This document shows positions 47,865 to 64,000 of a stretch of 64,000 nt of DNA, one piece after another (the first letter of the stretch is position 1; every line of letters begins with the position of its first letter). Location of the stretch: assembly GCF_024679095.1 (NCBI RefSeq), contig NW_026111765.1, forward strand, positions 868,001 through 932,000, written 5' to 3'. This stretch comes from Eriocheir sinensis. Its lineage: Eukaryota > Arthropoda > Malacostraca > Decapoda > Varunidae. A program made the position numbers and the translations under genes. The notes beneath the pieces are model-generated. The model was not told the origin of the DNA. It made no database searches and saw nothing but the letters and a program-made list of their open reading frames with translations.

Positions 47865-48148
47865 TACATAGAATAATGTAAAATCGTATCAAAATAAGTA
47901 CACAGAATATCAATAAAATAATTTAAATTTATATGAAAATAAAGATGCAAAATACCCATAAGATAAAGCATTTTTTTTTAAATACATATACAAAAATACA
48001 CATAGAATAATTAAATTTGTATTAAAATTAATATACATAATGCACACATACAAAAAGGTAAATTTGTATTGAAAAAAAAACGCAAAATACAAATAAAACA
48101 GTGTAAATTTGTTTCAAAATATATATACGAATACACATAAAATAACGT
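47865..48148 (-). repeat. Short satellite block, - orientation
   Basis: Third copy of the six-monomer patch seen at 4,382-4,667 and 19,092-19,376, ending at AATAACGTGTATATTG. Confidence 0.84.
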
Positions 48149-49987
<1,839 letters not shown>

Positions 49988-50002
<15 letters not shown>

Positions 50003-50018
50003 TGAAAATAGATATACA
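49988..50018. other. J3 junction (copy 3)
   Basis: TTTGATACGAATGAAAATAG at the +/- flip, with the same flanks as near 21,136 and 45,756. Confidence 0.85.
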
Positions 50019-53000
50019 AAATATACATAAAATAAACTAAATTTGTATTAAAACATATATACAAAATACATAAAAGAATGTAGATTTGTATCAAAATATT
50101 TTAACAGATGCGCATAAAATAACGTAAATTTGTTTTAAAATATACAAAATACACATTAAATAATGTAAATATGTATAAAAAAAATATATACAAAACACAA
50201 ATAGAATTATGTAAAATCGTATCAAAATAAATACACTGAATATTAATAAAACAATGTAAATTTGTATGAAAATAAAGATGCAAAATACCCATTAAATAAC
50301 GCATTTTTTTATAAAAATATATATACATAAATACACATGAAAAAATTAATTTGTATTAAAATAAATATACAAAATACACATACAATAAGGTAAATCTGTA
50401 TTGAAATAGATATGCAAAATACATTTAAAACAATGTAAATTTGTTTCAAAATATATATACGAATACACATAAAATAACGTAGATTTGTATAAAAATATAT
50501 ATACAAAATACACATAAAATGAAGTAAATACGTAAAAGAAAATGTATACAAAATACACATAAAATAATGTAAATTCGTATCAAAATAAATAAACAAAATA
50601 CCAATAAAAGAATGTGTATTTGTATAAATATAAATATACAAAATACACATAAAATAACGTAAATTTTTATAAAACTATATACAAAAATACACAGAAGTTA
50701 TTAAATTCGTATGAAAATAGATATACAAAATACAGATAAAATAAGCTAAATTTGAATTGAAATGTATATAGAAAATACATAAAATAATGTAAATTTGTAT
50801 CAAAATATTTATAAAAATACATATAATAACGTAAATTTGTTTAAAAATATATAAACAAAATACACATTAAGTAATGTAAATACGTATAAAAAATATGTAC
50901 AAAATACACATATAATCATGTAATTCGTATCAAACTAAATAAACAAAATATCAATAAAATAATGTAAATTTGCATGAGAAAACATATACAAATATATATA
51001 AAATAACGCTAATTTCCATAAAAATATATGTCCAAAAATGAACGTAAAATAAAGTAGCTTTGGATAAAAATATATATACAAAACACACATTAAATAATGT
51101 AAATCCGTACATAAAATAACCTAAATTTGTATAAAACTATATACAAAAATGCATAAAAATAATTTAAATGTGTATGAAAAGAAATATACAAAATACACAT
51201 AAAATTAGGTTAATTTGTATTGAAATACATATACAAAATATATATAAAATAATGTAAATTTGAAAGAAAATATATAAACAAATACACATATAATAACGTA
51301 AATTTGTATGAAATATATAAAAATACACATTAAATAATGTAAATATGTATAAAAAAATATATACAAAACACAAATAGAATAATGTAAAATCGTATCAAAA
51401 TATATACATAGAATATTAATAAAATAATGTAAATTTGTATGAAAATTAAGATGCAAAATACCTATAAAATAACGCATTTTTTATAAAATTATTGATACCA
51501 AAATACACATAAAATATTTGAACTTGTATTAAAATAAATATACAAAATGCACATTCAATAAGGTAAATTTGTATTGAAATAGATATGCAAAATACATATA
51601 AAATAATGTAAATTTGTTTCAAAATATATATACGAATACACATTAAATAACGTAGATTTCTATAAAAATACATATACAAAATACACATAAAATTAAGTAA
51701 ATACGTATAAAAAAATGTATACAAAATACACATAAAATAATGTAAATTCGTATAAATGTAAATAAACAATATACCAATACAAGAATGTGTATTTGTATAA
51801 ATATAAATATACAAAATGCACATAAAATAACGTAAATTTATATAAAACTATATACATAAAATAACGCAAATTTCTATAAAAATATATGTACAAAAATGAA
51901 CATTAAATAAATTTGCATAAAAATATATATACAAAACACATTAGATAATGTAAATGAGTATAAAAATATGTATACAAAATACCTATGAAATAATCTATAT
52001 TAGTATCGAATTAAATTAAGAAATACCAATAAAATAATCTAATTTTGGATGAAAATATATATACAAAATACACATAAAATAACCTAAATACAAATACAAA
52101 TATACACATAAAATAATTTAAAATTGAATGAAATAAATAAACAAAATAAACATAAAATAAGGTAAATTTGTAACGAAATATATGAAAAAATACACATAAA
52201 ATAATACAAATTTGTATGAAAATATATATACAAATACACATTAAATAACATGAATTTGTATAAAATTTTAATCAAAATATATACTTATACACACAATAAA
52301 ATAACGTAGTTTTTTTTATGAAAATGTATATACAAAATACACATAAAATAATTTAAATACGTAGAAAAATATATATACAAAAAACATAAAATAATGTAAA
52401 TATGTATGAAAATATATAAACAAATACACATAAAATAATGTAAATTTGGATAAAATATATATACAAAATGAACATTAAATAATGTATATATGTATAAAAA
52501 ATATATATACAAAAAACACATGGAATAATGTTAAATCGTATCAAAATAAATAAAGAGAATATCAATAAAATAATGTAAATTTATATGAAAATAAAGATGC
52601 AAAATATCCATATAATAACGCATATCTGCATAAAAATATATATACAAAAATACATATAAAATAATTAAATTTGTATTAAAATAAATATACAAAATGCACG
52701 TACAATAAAGTAAGTTTGTATTGCAAGAGATATGCAAAATACACATTAATAATGTAAATTTGTATCAAAATATATATACGAATACTCATAAAATAGAGTA
52801 AATTTCTATGAAAATATACATACAAAATAGATATACAAAATACACATATAACTAGTTAAATTTGTATTTAAATACATGTACAAAAAACACATAAAATAAT
52901 GTAGATTTGTATAAAATGAAAACAAATACATTTTATATAAAATATATATATACAAAATACACATAGAATAATGTAAAAACATATCAAAATAAATACACAG

Positions 53001-53616
53001 AATATCAATAAAATAATGTAAATTTGTAAGAAAATAAAAATGGAAAATACCCATAAAATAAAGCATATTTTTATAAAAATACATATACAAAAATACACAT
53101 AGATTAATCAAATTTGTATTAAAATTAATATACAAAATGAACATACAATAAGATAAATTTGTATTGAAAAAATATGCAAAATACACGTAAAACAATGTAA
53201 ATTTGTTTTAAAATATATATACGAATACACATAAAATAACGCAGATTTCAATAGAAATATATATAAAAAATACACTTGAAATAATGTAAATACGTATAAA
53301 AATATATATACAAAATACACATTAAATAATGTTAATTCCTGTCAAAATAAATAAACAAAATATCATGAAAAGAATGTGTATTTGTAAGAAAATAGATATA
53401 CAAAATACACATAAAATAACCTAAATTTGTATAAAACTATATACAAAAATACACAAAAATAATTTAAACTTGTATGAAAATAAATATACAAAAAACATAT
53501 AAAATAGGTAAATTTGTATTGAAATACATATAAAAAATACACTGAAAATAATGTAAATTTGAATGAAAATATATAAACATATAGACTTAAAATTACGTAA
53601 ATTTGTATCAAATATA
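50003..53616 (-). repeat. Satellite block, - orientation
   Basis: Right part of SD2 copy 2 and left copy of the 2.74-kb tandem duplication. Ends at the ATACATGTAT palindrome. Confidence 0.87.
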
Positions 53617-53623
53617 CATGTAT
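53614..53623. other. 10-bp palindrome at a -/+ flip
   Basis: ATACATGTAT is a perfect palindrome at the flip, repeated at 56,357-56,366 through the tandem duplication, and related to the flip at 884-897. Confidence 0.85.
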
Positions 53624-53882
53624 TTAAATACAAATTTAACTAATTATATGTGTATTTTGTATATCTATTTTCATACAAATTGAAATTTATTTTTTTGTTT
53701 TTTAGTATATACTTTTATTCAAATTTTCGTAATTTTATGTTTATTTTGTATATTTATTTTCCTACAAATATACGTTCTTTTATCGGAATTTTGTTTATTT
53801 ATTTTGATACGAATTTTCATTTTTTTAGGTGTATTTGATATATATATTTTTATACTTATTTAGAAATTTACTCTATATGTAT
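53617..53882 (+). repeat. + island of about six monomers (copy A)
   Basis: T-rich monomers (GTATTTAAATACAAATTTAA first) between the palindrome and the J6 join. It lacks 37 bp that copy B keeps (ACATAATTTTATATATAT and following). Similar order to 31.78-32.05 kb. Confidence 0.86.
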
Positions 53883-56358
53883 ATACAAAAAAACACAAAA
53901 ATAATTTAAATTTGTATGAAAATAAATATACAAAATACACATAAAATTAGGTAAATTTGTATTGAAATACATATACAAAATACACATAAAATAATGTAAA
54001 TTTGAAAGAAAATATATAAACAAATACACATATAATAACGTAAATTTGTATGAAATATATATACAAAATACACATTAAATTATGTAAATATGTATAAAAA
54101 AATATATACAAAACACAAATAGAATAATGTAAAATCGTATCAAAATATATACGCAGAATATTAATAAAATAATGTAAATTTGTATGAAAATTAAGATGCA
54201 AAATACCTATAAAGTAACGCATTTTTTATAAAATTATTGATACCAAAATACACATAAAATATTTGAACTTGTATTAAAATAAATATACAAAATGCACATT
54301 CAATAAGGTAAATTTGTATTGAAATAGATATGCAAAATACATATAAAATAATGTAAATTTGTTTCAAAATATATATACGAATACACATTAAATAACGTAG
54401 ATTTCTATAAAAATACATATACAAAATACACATAAAATTAAGTAAATACGTATAAAAAAATGTATACAAAATACACATAAAATAATGTAAATTGTATAAA
54501 TGTAAATAAACAATATACCAATGAAAGAATGTATTTGTATAAATATAAATATACAAAATGCACATAAAATAACGTAAATTTATATAAAACTATATACATA
54601 AAATAACGCAAATTTCTATAAAAATATATGTACAAAAATGAACATTAAATAAATTTGCATAAAAATATATATACAAAACACACATTAGATAATGTAAATG
54701 AGTATAAAAATATGTATACAAAATACCTATGAAATAATCTAAATTCGTATCGAATTAAATTAAGAAATACCAATAAAATAATCTAATTTTGGATGAAAAT
54801 ATATATACAAAATACACAAAATAACCTAAATACAAATACAAATATACACATAAAATAATTTAAAATTGAATGAAATAAATAAACAAAATAAACATAAAAT
54901 AAGGTAAATTTGTAACGAAATATATGAAAAAATACACATAAAATAATACAAATTTGTATGAAAATATATATACAAATACACATTAAATAACATGAATTTG
55001 TATAAAATTTTAATCAAAATATATACTTATACACACAATAAAATAACGTAGTTTTTTTTATGAAAATGTATATACAAAATACACATAAAATAATTTAAAT
55101 ACGTAGAAAAATATATATACAAAAAACATAAAATAATGTAAATATGTATGAAAATATATAAACAAATACACATAAAATAATGTAAATTTGGATAAAATAT
55201 ATATACAAAATGAACATTAAATAATGTATATATGTATAAAAAAAATATATACAAAAAACACATGGAATAATGTTAAATCGTATCAAAATAAATAAAGAGA
55301 ATATCAATAAAATAATGTAAATTTATATGAAAATAAAGATGCAAAATATCCATATAATAACGCATATCTGCATAAAAATATATATACAAAAATACATATA
55401 AAATAATTAAATTTGTATTAAAATAAATATACAAAATGCACGTACAATAAAGTAAGTTTGTATTGAAAGAGATATGCAAAATACACATTAATAATGTAAA
55501 TTTGTATCAAAATATATATACGAATACTCATAAAATAGAGTAAATTTCTATGAAAATATACATACAAAATAGATATACAAAATACACATATAACTAGTTA
55601 AATTTGTATTTAAATACATGTACAAAAAACACATAAAATAATGTAGATTTGTATAAAATGAAAACAAATACATTTTATATAAAATATATATATACAAAAT
55701 ACACATAGAATAATGTAAAAACATATCAAAATAAATACACAGAATATCAATAAAATAATGTAAATTTGTAAGAAAATAAAAATGGAAAATACCCATAAAA
55801 TAAAGCATATTTTTATAAAAATACATATACAAAAATACACATAGATTAATCAAATTTGTATTAAAATTAATATACAAAATGAACATACAATAAGATAAAT
55901 TTGTATTGAAAAAATATGCAAAATACACGTAAAACAATGTAAATTTGTTTTAAAATATATATACGAATACACATAAAATAACGCAGATTTCAATAGAAAT
56001 ATATATAAAAAATACACTTGAAATAATGTAAATACGTATAAAAATATATATACAAAATACACATTAAATAATGTTAATTCCTGTCAAAATAAATAAACAA
56101 AATATCATGAAAAGAATGTGTATTTGTAAGAAAATAGATATACAAAATACACATAAAATAACCTAAATTTGTATAAAACTATATACAAAAATACACAAAA
56201 ATAATTTAAACTTGTATGAAAATAAATATACAAAAAACATATAAAAATAGGTAAATTTGTATTGAAATACATATACAAAATACACTGAAAATAATGTAAA
56301 TTTGAATGAAAATATATAAACATATAGACTTAAAATTACGTAAATTTGTATCAAATAT
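53883..56358 (-). repeat. Satellite block, - orientation (copy B body)
   Basis: Near-identical to 51.14-53.62 kb at a spacing of about 2,742 bp. Confidence 0.88.
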
Positions 56359-56656
56359 ACATGTATTTAAATACAAATTTAACTAATTATGTGTATTTTG
56401 TATATCTATTTTCATACAAATTGAAATTTATTTTTTTGTTTTTTTGTATATACTTTTATTCAAATTTTCGTAATTTTATGTTTATTTTGTATATTTATTT
56501 TCCTACAAATATACGTTCTTTTATCGGAATTTTGTTTATTTATTTTGATACGAATTTTCATTTTTTTAGGTGTATTTGATATATATATTTTTATACTTAT
56601 TTACATAATTTTATATATATTTTGAATATATATTTTCATAGAAATTTACTCTATAT
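56359..56656 (+). repeat. + island of about six and a half monomers (copy B)
   Basis: Second copy of the island at 53,617-53,882, with the 37 bp that copy A lacks. It ends at the J6 join TACTCTATATGTATATAC. Confidence 0.86.
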
Positions 56657-58581
56657 GTATATACAAAAAAACACAAAAATAATTTAAATTTGTATGAAAA
56701 TAAATATACAAAATACACATAAAATTAGGTAAATTTGTATTGAAATACATATACAAAATACACTTAAAATAATGTAAATTTGAATGAAATTATATAAACA
56801 AATACACTTAAACTGACGTTAATTTGTATAAAATATATATAAAAAATACACATTAAATAATGAAAATATGTATAAAAAGATATATACAAAACACAAATAG
56901 TATAATATAAAATCGTATCAAAATATATACACAGAATATTAATAAAATAATGTATATTTGTATGAAAGCTAAGATGCAAAATACCTATAAAATAACGCAT
57001 TTTTTTAAAAATTATATATACCAAAATACACATTAAATATTTGAATTTGTATTAAAATAAATATACAAAATGCACATACAATAAGGTAAATTTGTATTGA
57101 AATAGATATGCAAAAAACATATAAAACAATGTAAATTTGTTTCAAAATATATATACGAATACACATAAAATAACGTAGATTTCTATAAATATATATACAC
57201 AAAATACAAATAAAATTAAGTAAATACGAAACAAAAATGTATTCAAAATACACATAAAATAATGTAAATTCGTATAAATATAAATAAACAAAATACCAAT
57301 AAGAGAATGTGTATTTGTATAAATATAAATATAAAAAATGCACATAAAATAACGTAAATTTGTATAAAACTATATTCAAAAATACACAGAAGTAATTAAA
57401 TTTGTTTGAAAATAGATATACAAAATACACACAAAATAAGCTAAATTTGAATTGAAATATATTTACAAAATACATAAAATAAAGTAAATTCGTTTCAAAA
57501 TACTTTTAACAAATACACATATAATAACGTAAATTTGTAAGAAAAATATATAAACAAAATACATATTAAGTAATGTAAATAAGTATAAAAAAATATTTAC
57601 AAAATACACCAATAATCAAGTCATTCATATCAAAATAAATAAACAAAAAACTAATTAAATAATGTAAATTTGTATGAGAAAACATATACAAAATATACAT
57701 AAAATAACGTTTTAAGTTTCTATAAAAATATATGTACAAAAATGCACATAAAATTAGTTTGCATAAAAAAATATATACAAAACACACATTAGATAATGTA
57801 ATTGAGTATAAAAATATGTATACAAAATACCTATGAAATAATCTAAATTCGTATCGAGTTAAATTAAGAAAATAACAATAAAATAATGTTATTTTGGATG
57901 AATATATATATAGAAAACACACATAAAATAACCTAAATACAAATACAAATATACACATTAAATAATTTAAAATTGAATGAAATAAATATACAAAATAAAC
58001 ATAAAATAAGGTAAATTTGTAATGAAATGTATGTAAGAATACACATAAAATAATATAAATTTGTATAAAAATATATATACAAATACACATAAAATAACAT
58101 GAATTTGTATAAAATTTGTTTCAAAATATATACGAATACACACAATAAAATAACGTAAATTTTTATGAAAATGTATATATAAAATACATATAAAATAATT
58201 TAAATACGTAGAAAAATATATATACAAAATACACATAAAATAATGTAAATTCATAAAAAAATAAATACACAAAATTCCAATAAAAGAATGTATATTTGTA
58301 GGAAAATATATATACAAAAAACAAATAAAATAACTAAAATTTGTATAAAAATATATACAAAAATACACAAAAAAAATTTAAATTTGTTTGAAAATAGATA
58401 TGCGAAATACAGATAAAGTTAGGCAAATTTGTATTGAAATACATATATAAAATTCACATAAAATAATGTAAATTTGTATGAAAATATATAAACAAATACA
58501 TATAAAATAACGTAAATTTGGATAAAATATATATATAAAATATACATTAAATATTTTAAATATGTATAAAAATATATTATA
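56657..58581 (-). repeat. Satellite block, - orientation
   Basis: The order is the reverse of 40.74-42.78 kb. It ends at the inverted J2 palindrome. Confidence 0.86.
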
Positions 58582-58595
58582 TTATATATATTTTT
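58568..58595. other. TA-palindrome junction J2, inverted copy
   Basis: AAAAATATATTATATTATAT followed by ATATTTTT is the reverse complement of the J2 core at 40,726. It marks the -/+ flip inside the right arm of SD4. Confidence 0.85.
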
Positions 58596-60673
58596 ATTGA
58601 TATTTGCGTTATTTATGAATATTTTGTATATGTTTTCTCATAGAAATTTACATTATTTTATTGGTATTTTGTCTATTTATTTTGATACGAATTAAATGAT
58701 TATTTGTGTATCTTGTACATTTTTTTATACGTATTTACATTATTTAATGTGAATTTTGTTTATATATTTTTATACAAATTTACGTTATTATATGTGTATT
58801 TGTATAAGTATTTTGATACAAATTTACATTATTTTATATATTTTGTATATATATTTCAATTCAAATTTAGCTTATTTAATGTGTATTTTGTATATCTATT
58901 TATTTTAATACAAAATCAAATATTTTATGTTTTTTCGTATATATATTTTTATAAAAAATGCATTATTTTATGGGTATTTTGCATCTTAATTTTCATACAA
59001 ATTTACATTATTTTATTAATATTTTCTATATTTATTTTGATACGATTTTACATTATTTTATTTGTGTTTTGTATATATTTTTTTATACATATTTACATTA
59101 TTTAATGTGTTTTTTTGTATATATATTTGATACAAATTTACGTTATTTTAAGTCTATATGTTTATATATTTTCATTCAAATTTACATTATTTTATGTGTA
59201 TTTTGTATAAGTATTTCAATACAATTTTACCTAATTTTATATGTTTTTTGTATATTTATTTTCATACAAGTTTAAATTATTTTTGTGTATTTTTGTATAT
59301 AGTTTTATACAAATTTAGGTTATTTTATATGTATTTTCTATATCTATTTTCATACAAATACACATTCTTTTCATGATATTTTGTTTATTTATTTTGACAC
59401 GAATTAACATTATTTAATGTGTATTTTCTATATATATTTTTATACGTATTTACATTATTTCAAGTGTATTTTGTTTATATATTTCTATAGAAATCTGCGT
59501 TATTTTATGTGTATTCGTATATATATTTTGAAACAAATTTATATTGTTTTATGTGTATTTTGCATATTTTTTTAATACAAATTTACCTTATTGTATGTGC
59601 ATTTTGTATATTAATTTTAATACAAATTTGATTAATCTATGTGTATTTTTGTATATGTATTTTTATAAAAATATGCTTTATTTTATGGGTATTTTGCATC
59701 TTTATTTTCATACAAATTTACATTATTTTATTGATATTCTGTGTATACATTTTGATATGATTTTACATTATTCTATGTGTATTTTGTATATATATTTTAT
59801 ATAAAATGTATTTGTTTTCATTTCATACAAATCTACATTATTTTATGTGTTTTTTGTACATGTATTTAAATACAAATTTAACTAGTTATATGTGTATTTT
59901 GTATATCTATTTTGTATGTATATTTTCATAGAAATTTACTCTATTTTATGAGTATTCGTATATATATTTTGATACAAATTTACATTATTAATGTGTATTT
60001 TGCATATCTATTTCAATACAAATTTACTTTATTGTACGTGCATTTTGTATATTTTTTTTAATACAAATTTAATTATTTTATATTTATTTTTGTATATATA
60101 TTTTTATGCAAATATGCGTTATTATATGGATATTTTGCATCTTTATTTTCATACAAATTTACATTATTTTATTGATATTCTCTTTATTTATTTTGATACG
60201 ATTTAACATTATTCTATGTGTTTTTTGGATATATTTTTTTATATATATATATATTTACATTATTTAATGTTAATTTTGTATATATTTTTTATCCAAATTT
60301 CATTATTTTATGTGTATTTCTTTATATATTTTCATACATATTTACACTATTTTATGTGTTTTTTGTATATATATTTTTCTACGTATTTAAATTATTTTAT
60401 GTGTATTTTGTATATACATTTTCATAAAGAAATTACGTTATTTTATTGTGTGTATAAGTATATATTTTGATTAAAATTTTTACAAATTCATGTTATTTAA
60501 TGTGTATTTGTATATATATTTTCATACAAATTTATATTATTTTATGTGTATTTTTTCATATATTTCATTACAAATTTACATTATTTTATGTTTATTTTGT
60601 ATATTTATTTCATTCAATTTTAAATTATTTTATGTGTATATTTGTATTTGTATTTAGGTTATTTTATGTGTTA
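58582..60673 (+). repeat. Satellite block, + orientation
   Basis: Left half is the reverse complement of 39.7-40.7 kb. From about 59.93 kb the order matches the - segments at 23.0-23.8 and 52.1-52.8 kb in reverse (TTTTATGAGTATTCG, TTATTAATGTGTATTTTGC). It ends at TTATGTGTTAAATATATATA. Confidence 0.84.
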
Positions 60674-63600
60674 AATATATATACGAATACACATAAAATA
60701 ACGTAGATTTCTATAGAAATATATATACAAAATACACATGAAATGATGTAAATACGTTTAAAAATATATATATACAAAATACACATTAAATAATTTAAAT
60801 TCTCGTCAAAATAAATAAACAAAATATCAATAAAAGAATGTGTATTTGTATGAAAATAGATATACAAAATACTCATAAAATAACCTAAGTTTGTATATAT
60901 ACAAAAATACACAAAAATAATTTAAATTTGTGTGAAAATAAATATACAAAATACACATGAAATTAGGTAAATTTGTATTGAAATACATATACAAAAAACA
61001 CATAAAATAATGGAAAATTGAATGAAAATATATAAACATGTACACTTAAAATAACATAAATTTGTATCAAATATATATACAATATACACATTAAATAATG
61101 TAAATATGTATAAAAAAATATATACAAAACACAAATAGAATAATGTAAAATCGTATCAACAATAAATACACAGAATATTAATAAAATAATGTAAATTTGT
61201 ATGAAAATAAAGATGCAAAATAGCCATAAAATAACGCATTTTTTATAAAAACATATATACCAAAATACACATAAAATATTAAAATTTGTATTAAAATAAA
61301 TATAAAAAATGCACATACTCTAAGGTAAATTTGTATTGAAATAGATATGCAAAATACATATAAAACAATGTAAATTTGTTTCAAAATATATATACGAATA
61401 CACATAAAATAACGTAGATTTCTATAAAAATATATACACATAAAATGAAGTAAATACGTATAAAAAAATGAATACAAAAAATACATAAAAATCGTATCAA
61501 AATAAATAAACAAAATACCAGTAAAAGAATGTGTATTTGTATAAATATAAATATACAAAATATACGTAAAATATCGTAAATTTGTATAAAACTATATACA
61601 AAAATACTCAGAAGTAATAAAATTTGTATGAAAATATATATACAAAATACAGCTAAAATGAGCTAAATTTGATTTGAAATGTACATACAAAATACATAAA
61701 ATAATGTAAATCTGTATCAAAATATTTATACATATACATATAATAACGTAGATTTCTTTAAAAATATATAAACAAAATACACATTAAGTAATGTAAATAC
61801 GTATAAAAAATATGTACAAAATACACATATAATCATGTAATTCGTATCAAAATAAATAAACAAAATAGCAATAAAATAATGTAAATTTGAATGAGAAAAC
61901 ATATACAAATAACGCAAATTTCTATAAAAATATATGTACAAAATGCACATAAAATAAAGTAAATTTGCAAAAAATATATATACAAAACACACACTAAATA
62001 ATGTAAATGCGTACATAAAATAACCTAAATTTGTATAAAACTATATACAAAATACACAAAAATAATTTAAATTTGTTTGAAAAGAAATATACAAAATACA
62101 CATAAAATTAGGTAAATTTGTATTTAAATACATATACAAAATGCACATCAAATAATGTAAATTTGAATGAAAATATATAAACAAATACACTTAAAATAAC
62201 GTAAATTTGTATAAAAAATATATGCAATAATGTAAATGTGTATTAAAAATATATATACAAAAAACAAATAGAATAATGTAAAATCGTATCAAAATAAATA
62301 CACAGAATATCAATAAAATAATGTAAACTTGTATGAAAATAAAGATGCAAAATTTCAAAAATTATCGCATTTTTATAAAATATATTTACCAAAATACACA
62401 TAAAATATTTAAATTTGTATTGAAATAAATATACAAAATGCATATACAGTAAGGTAAACTTGTATTGAAAGAGATATTCAAAAATACATATAAAACAACG
62501 TAAATTTGTTTCAAAATATATATACGAATACTCATAAAATAAAGTAGATTTCTATAGAAATATATATACAAAATACATATGAAATTATGTAAATACGTAT
62601 AAAAATATATATACAAAATACATATCAAATAATGTAAATTCGAGTCAAAATAAATAAACAAAATATCATGAAAAGAATGTGTATTTGTATGAATATAGAT
62701 AATAGATAATAAATTTGTATAAAATATATATGCAAGATACACATTAAATAATGTAAATATGTATAAAAAAGTATATACAAAAAACAAATAGAATAATGTA
62801 ACATCGTATGAAAATAAATACACCGAATATTAATAAAATAATGTAAATTTGTATGAAAATAAAGATGCAAAATTCCCATAAAATAGCGCATTTCTTATAA
62901 AAATATATATACCAAATACACATAAAATATTTAAATTTGCATTGAAATAAATATACAAAATGCACATTCAATAAGGTAAATTTGTATTGAAAGAGATATG
63001 CAAAAATACATATAAAACAATGTAAATTTGTTTCAAAATATATTTACCAATACAAATAAAAAAACGTAGATTTCTATAAAAATATATATACAAAATACAC
63101 ATAAAATTAAGTAAATACGTATAAAAATGTATACAAAATACATATAAAATAATGTAATTTCGAATTAAAATAAATGTAAATTTGAATGAAAATATAAAAA
63201 AAACTACACTTAAAATAACGTAAATTTGTATAAAATATATATGCAAGATACACATTAAATAATGTAAATGAGTATAAAAAAATATATACAAAAAACAAAA
63301 AGAATAATGTAAAATCGTATAAAAAAATACACAGAATATCAATAAAATAATGTAATTTGTATGAAAATAGATACAAAATTCCCAAAAATTATCGCATTTT
63401 TTATGAAAATATATATACCAAAATACACATAAAATATTTAAATTTGTATTGAAATAAATATACAAAATGCATATACAGTAAGGTAAATTTGTATTAAAAG
63501 AGATATTCAAAAATACATATAAAACAATGTAAATTTGTTTCAAAATATATATGCGAATACACATAAAATAACGTAGATTTCTATAGAAATATATATACAA

Positions 63601-64000
63601 AATACATCTGAAATTATGTAAATACGTATAAAAATATATATATAAAATACATATCAAATAATGTAAATTCGTGTCAAAATAAATAAACAAAATATCATGT
63701 AAAGAATGTGTATTTGTATAAAAATAGATAAAACATAATAAATTTGTATAAAATATATATGCAAGATACTCATTAAATAATGTAAATATGTATAAAAAGG
63801 TATATACAAAAAACAAATAGAATAATGTAGCATCGTATCAAAATAAATACACCGAATATTAATAAAATAATGTAAATTTGTATGAAAATAAAGATGCAAA
63901 ATTCCCATAAAACAGCGCATTTCTTATAAAAATATATATACCAAAATACAGATAAAATATTTAAATTTGCATTGAAATAAATATACAAAATGCACATACA
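60674..64000 (-). repeat. Satellite block, - orientation, alternating A/B units
   Basis: The left part repeats 43.43-44.36 kb. At 62.39-64.0 kb the higher-order units are clearest: A at 62,391, B near 62,913, A at 63,420, B near 63,943. Same-type units are thus about 1,029-1,030 bp apart. It continues past the window edge. Confidence 0.88.
62543..63571 (-). repeat. Dimeric higher-order unit, about 1,030 bp
   Basis: Taken between GTAGATTTCTATA markers near 62,542, 63,065 and 63,571 (steps of about 523 and 506 bp). The two halves differ by linked variants: one has CATATACAGTAAGG with GAGATATTC, the other GCATTGAAATA with GAGATATGC. Confidence 0.8.

Larger units (their letters stand above)
51145..56660. 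repeat. Near-identical 2.74-kb tandem duplication
   Basis: Copy A is about 51,145-53,886 and copy B about 53,887-56,660. A long series of landmarks repeats at a constant spacing of 2,742-2,745 bp, and translations such as those of 52,868-53,098 and 55,610-55,840 are identical over 76 residues. Private differences include a 37-bp deletion in copy A near 53,860 and small indels near 51,775/54,490-54,535. Confidence 0.93.
56355..59630. repeat. Inverted segmental duplication SD4, right copy
   Basis: Reverse complement of 39,695-43,065, with a matched J2 palindrome and J6 join. The TA tract of the left copy is absent near 57,188. Confidence 0.82.

Noticed and set aside
62968..63816. Open frame of 282 codons on the - strand
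   Set aside because: It is about 19 satellite monomers read in frame, with a 15-residue Tyr/Phe/Ile/Cys-rich period and overlapping open frames on the same strand. No domain, no start context and no codon bias distinct from the repeat.

Overview
This window holds no gene that I can support. All 64 kb is one very AT-rich satellite array (about 13-18% GC in the monomers I counted by hand). It is built from a tandem monomer of about 45 bp (observed 42-48 bp). In the T-rich orientation the monomer starts near TATGTGTATTTTG, carries a TATATATAT stretch, and ends near CATACAAATTTAC-ATTATTT. I saw no tRNA, rRNA, transposon open reading frame, CRISPR array, operon or ordinary intergenic spacer. A gene-free array of this length with higher-order repeats points to eukaryotic nuclear heterochromatin (pericentromeric, centromeric, subtelomeric or sex/B-chromosome type). 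The sequence does not tell me the taxon.

The array has three levels of order. (1) Diverged 45-bp monomers. (2) A higher-order unit of about 12 monomers and 520 bp, recognised by a fixed series of variant monomers: one with TAGAAATCTACG, then TATTCGTATATA, then GCATATCT, then TGCATTTTG, then AAATGCGCTATTT, then GGGAATTTTGCATCTTT, then GATACGATTT. In several places two versions, A and B, alternate with a period near 1,030 bp. (3) Segmental duplications of 0.9 to about 5.7 kb, direct, tandem and inverted.

The most striking feature is orientation. The array flips strand about 41 times: roughly 23 kb lies in the T-rich (+) orientation and 40 kb in the A-rich (-) orientation, in blocks from about 70 bp to 5.2 kb. 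Several flip junctions recur as the same sequence at distant sites, so they were copied along with their flanks. Four + blocks also contain long pure TA tracts (70-165 bp) that look like local expansions of the TATATATAT stretch within a monomer, because homologous copies without the expansion are present in the same window.

Layout: 1-16.8 kb is an older, more diverged mosaic with a degraded patch near 11.4-11.95 kb. 16.8-25.6 kb is rich in 520-bp units and is the partner of most duplications. 26.9-32.05 kb is the longest + block. 32-40.7 kb is mainly - with small + islands. 40.7-50 kb alternates rapidly. 50-58.6 kb is mainly - and carries a near-identical 2.74-kb tandem duplication. 58.6-60.7 kb is +, and 60.7-64 kb is - with the clearest A/B units.

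The many open reading frames are a by-product. The monomer is 45 bp (15 codons) and its T-rich strand is almost free of TAA, TAG and TGA in all three frames, so long Tyr/Phe/Ile/Leu/Cys-rich frames with a 15-residue period appear on whichever strand is T-rich. All boundaries and homologies were read by eye and should be taken as good to about 10-50 bp.
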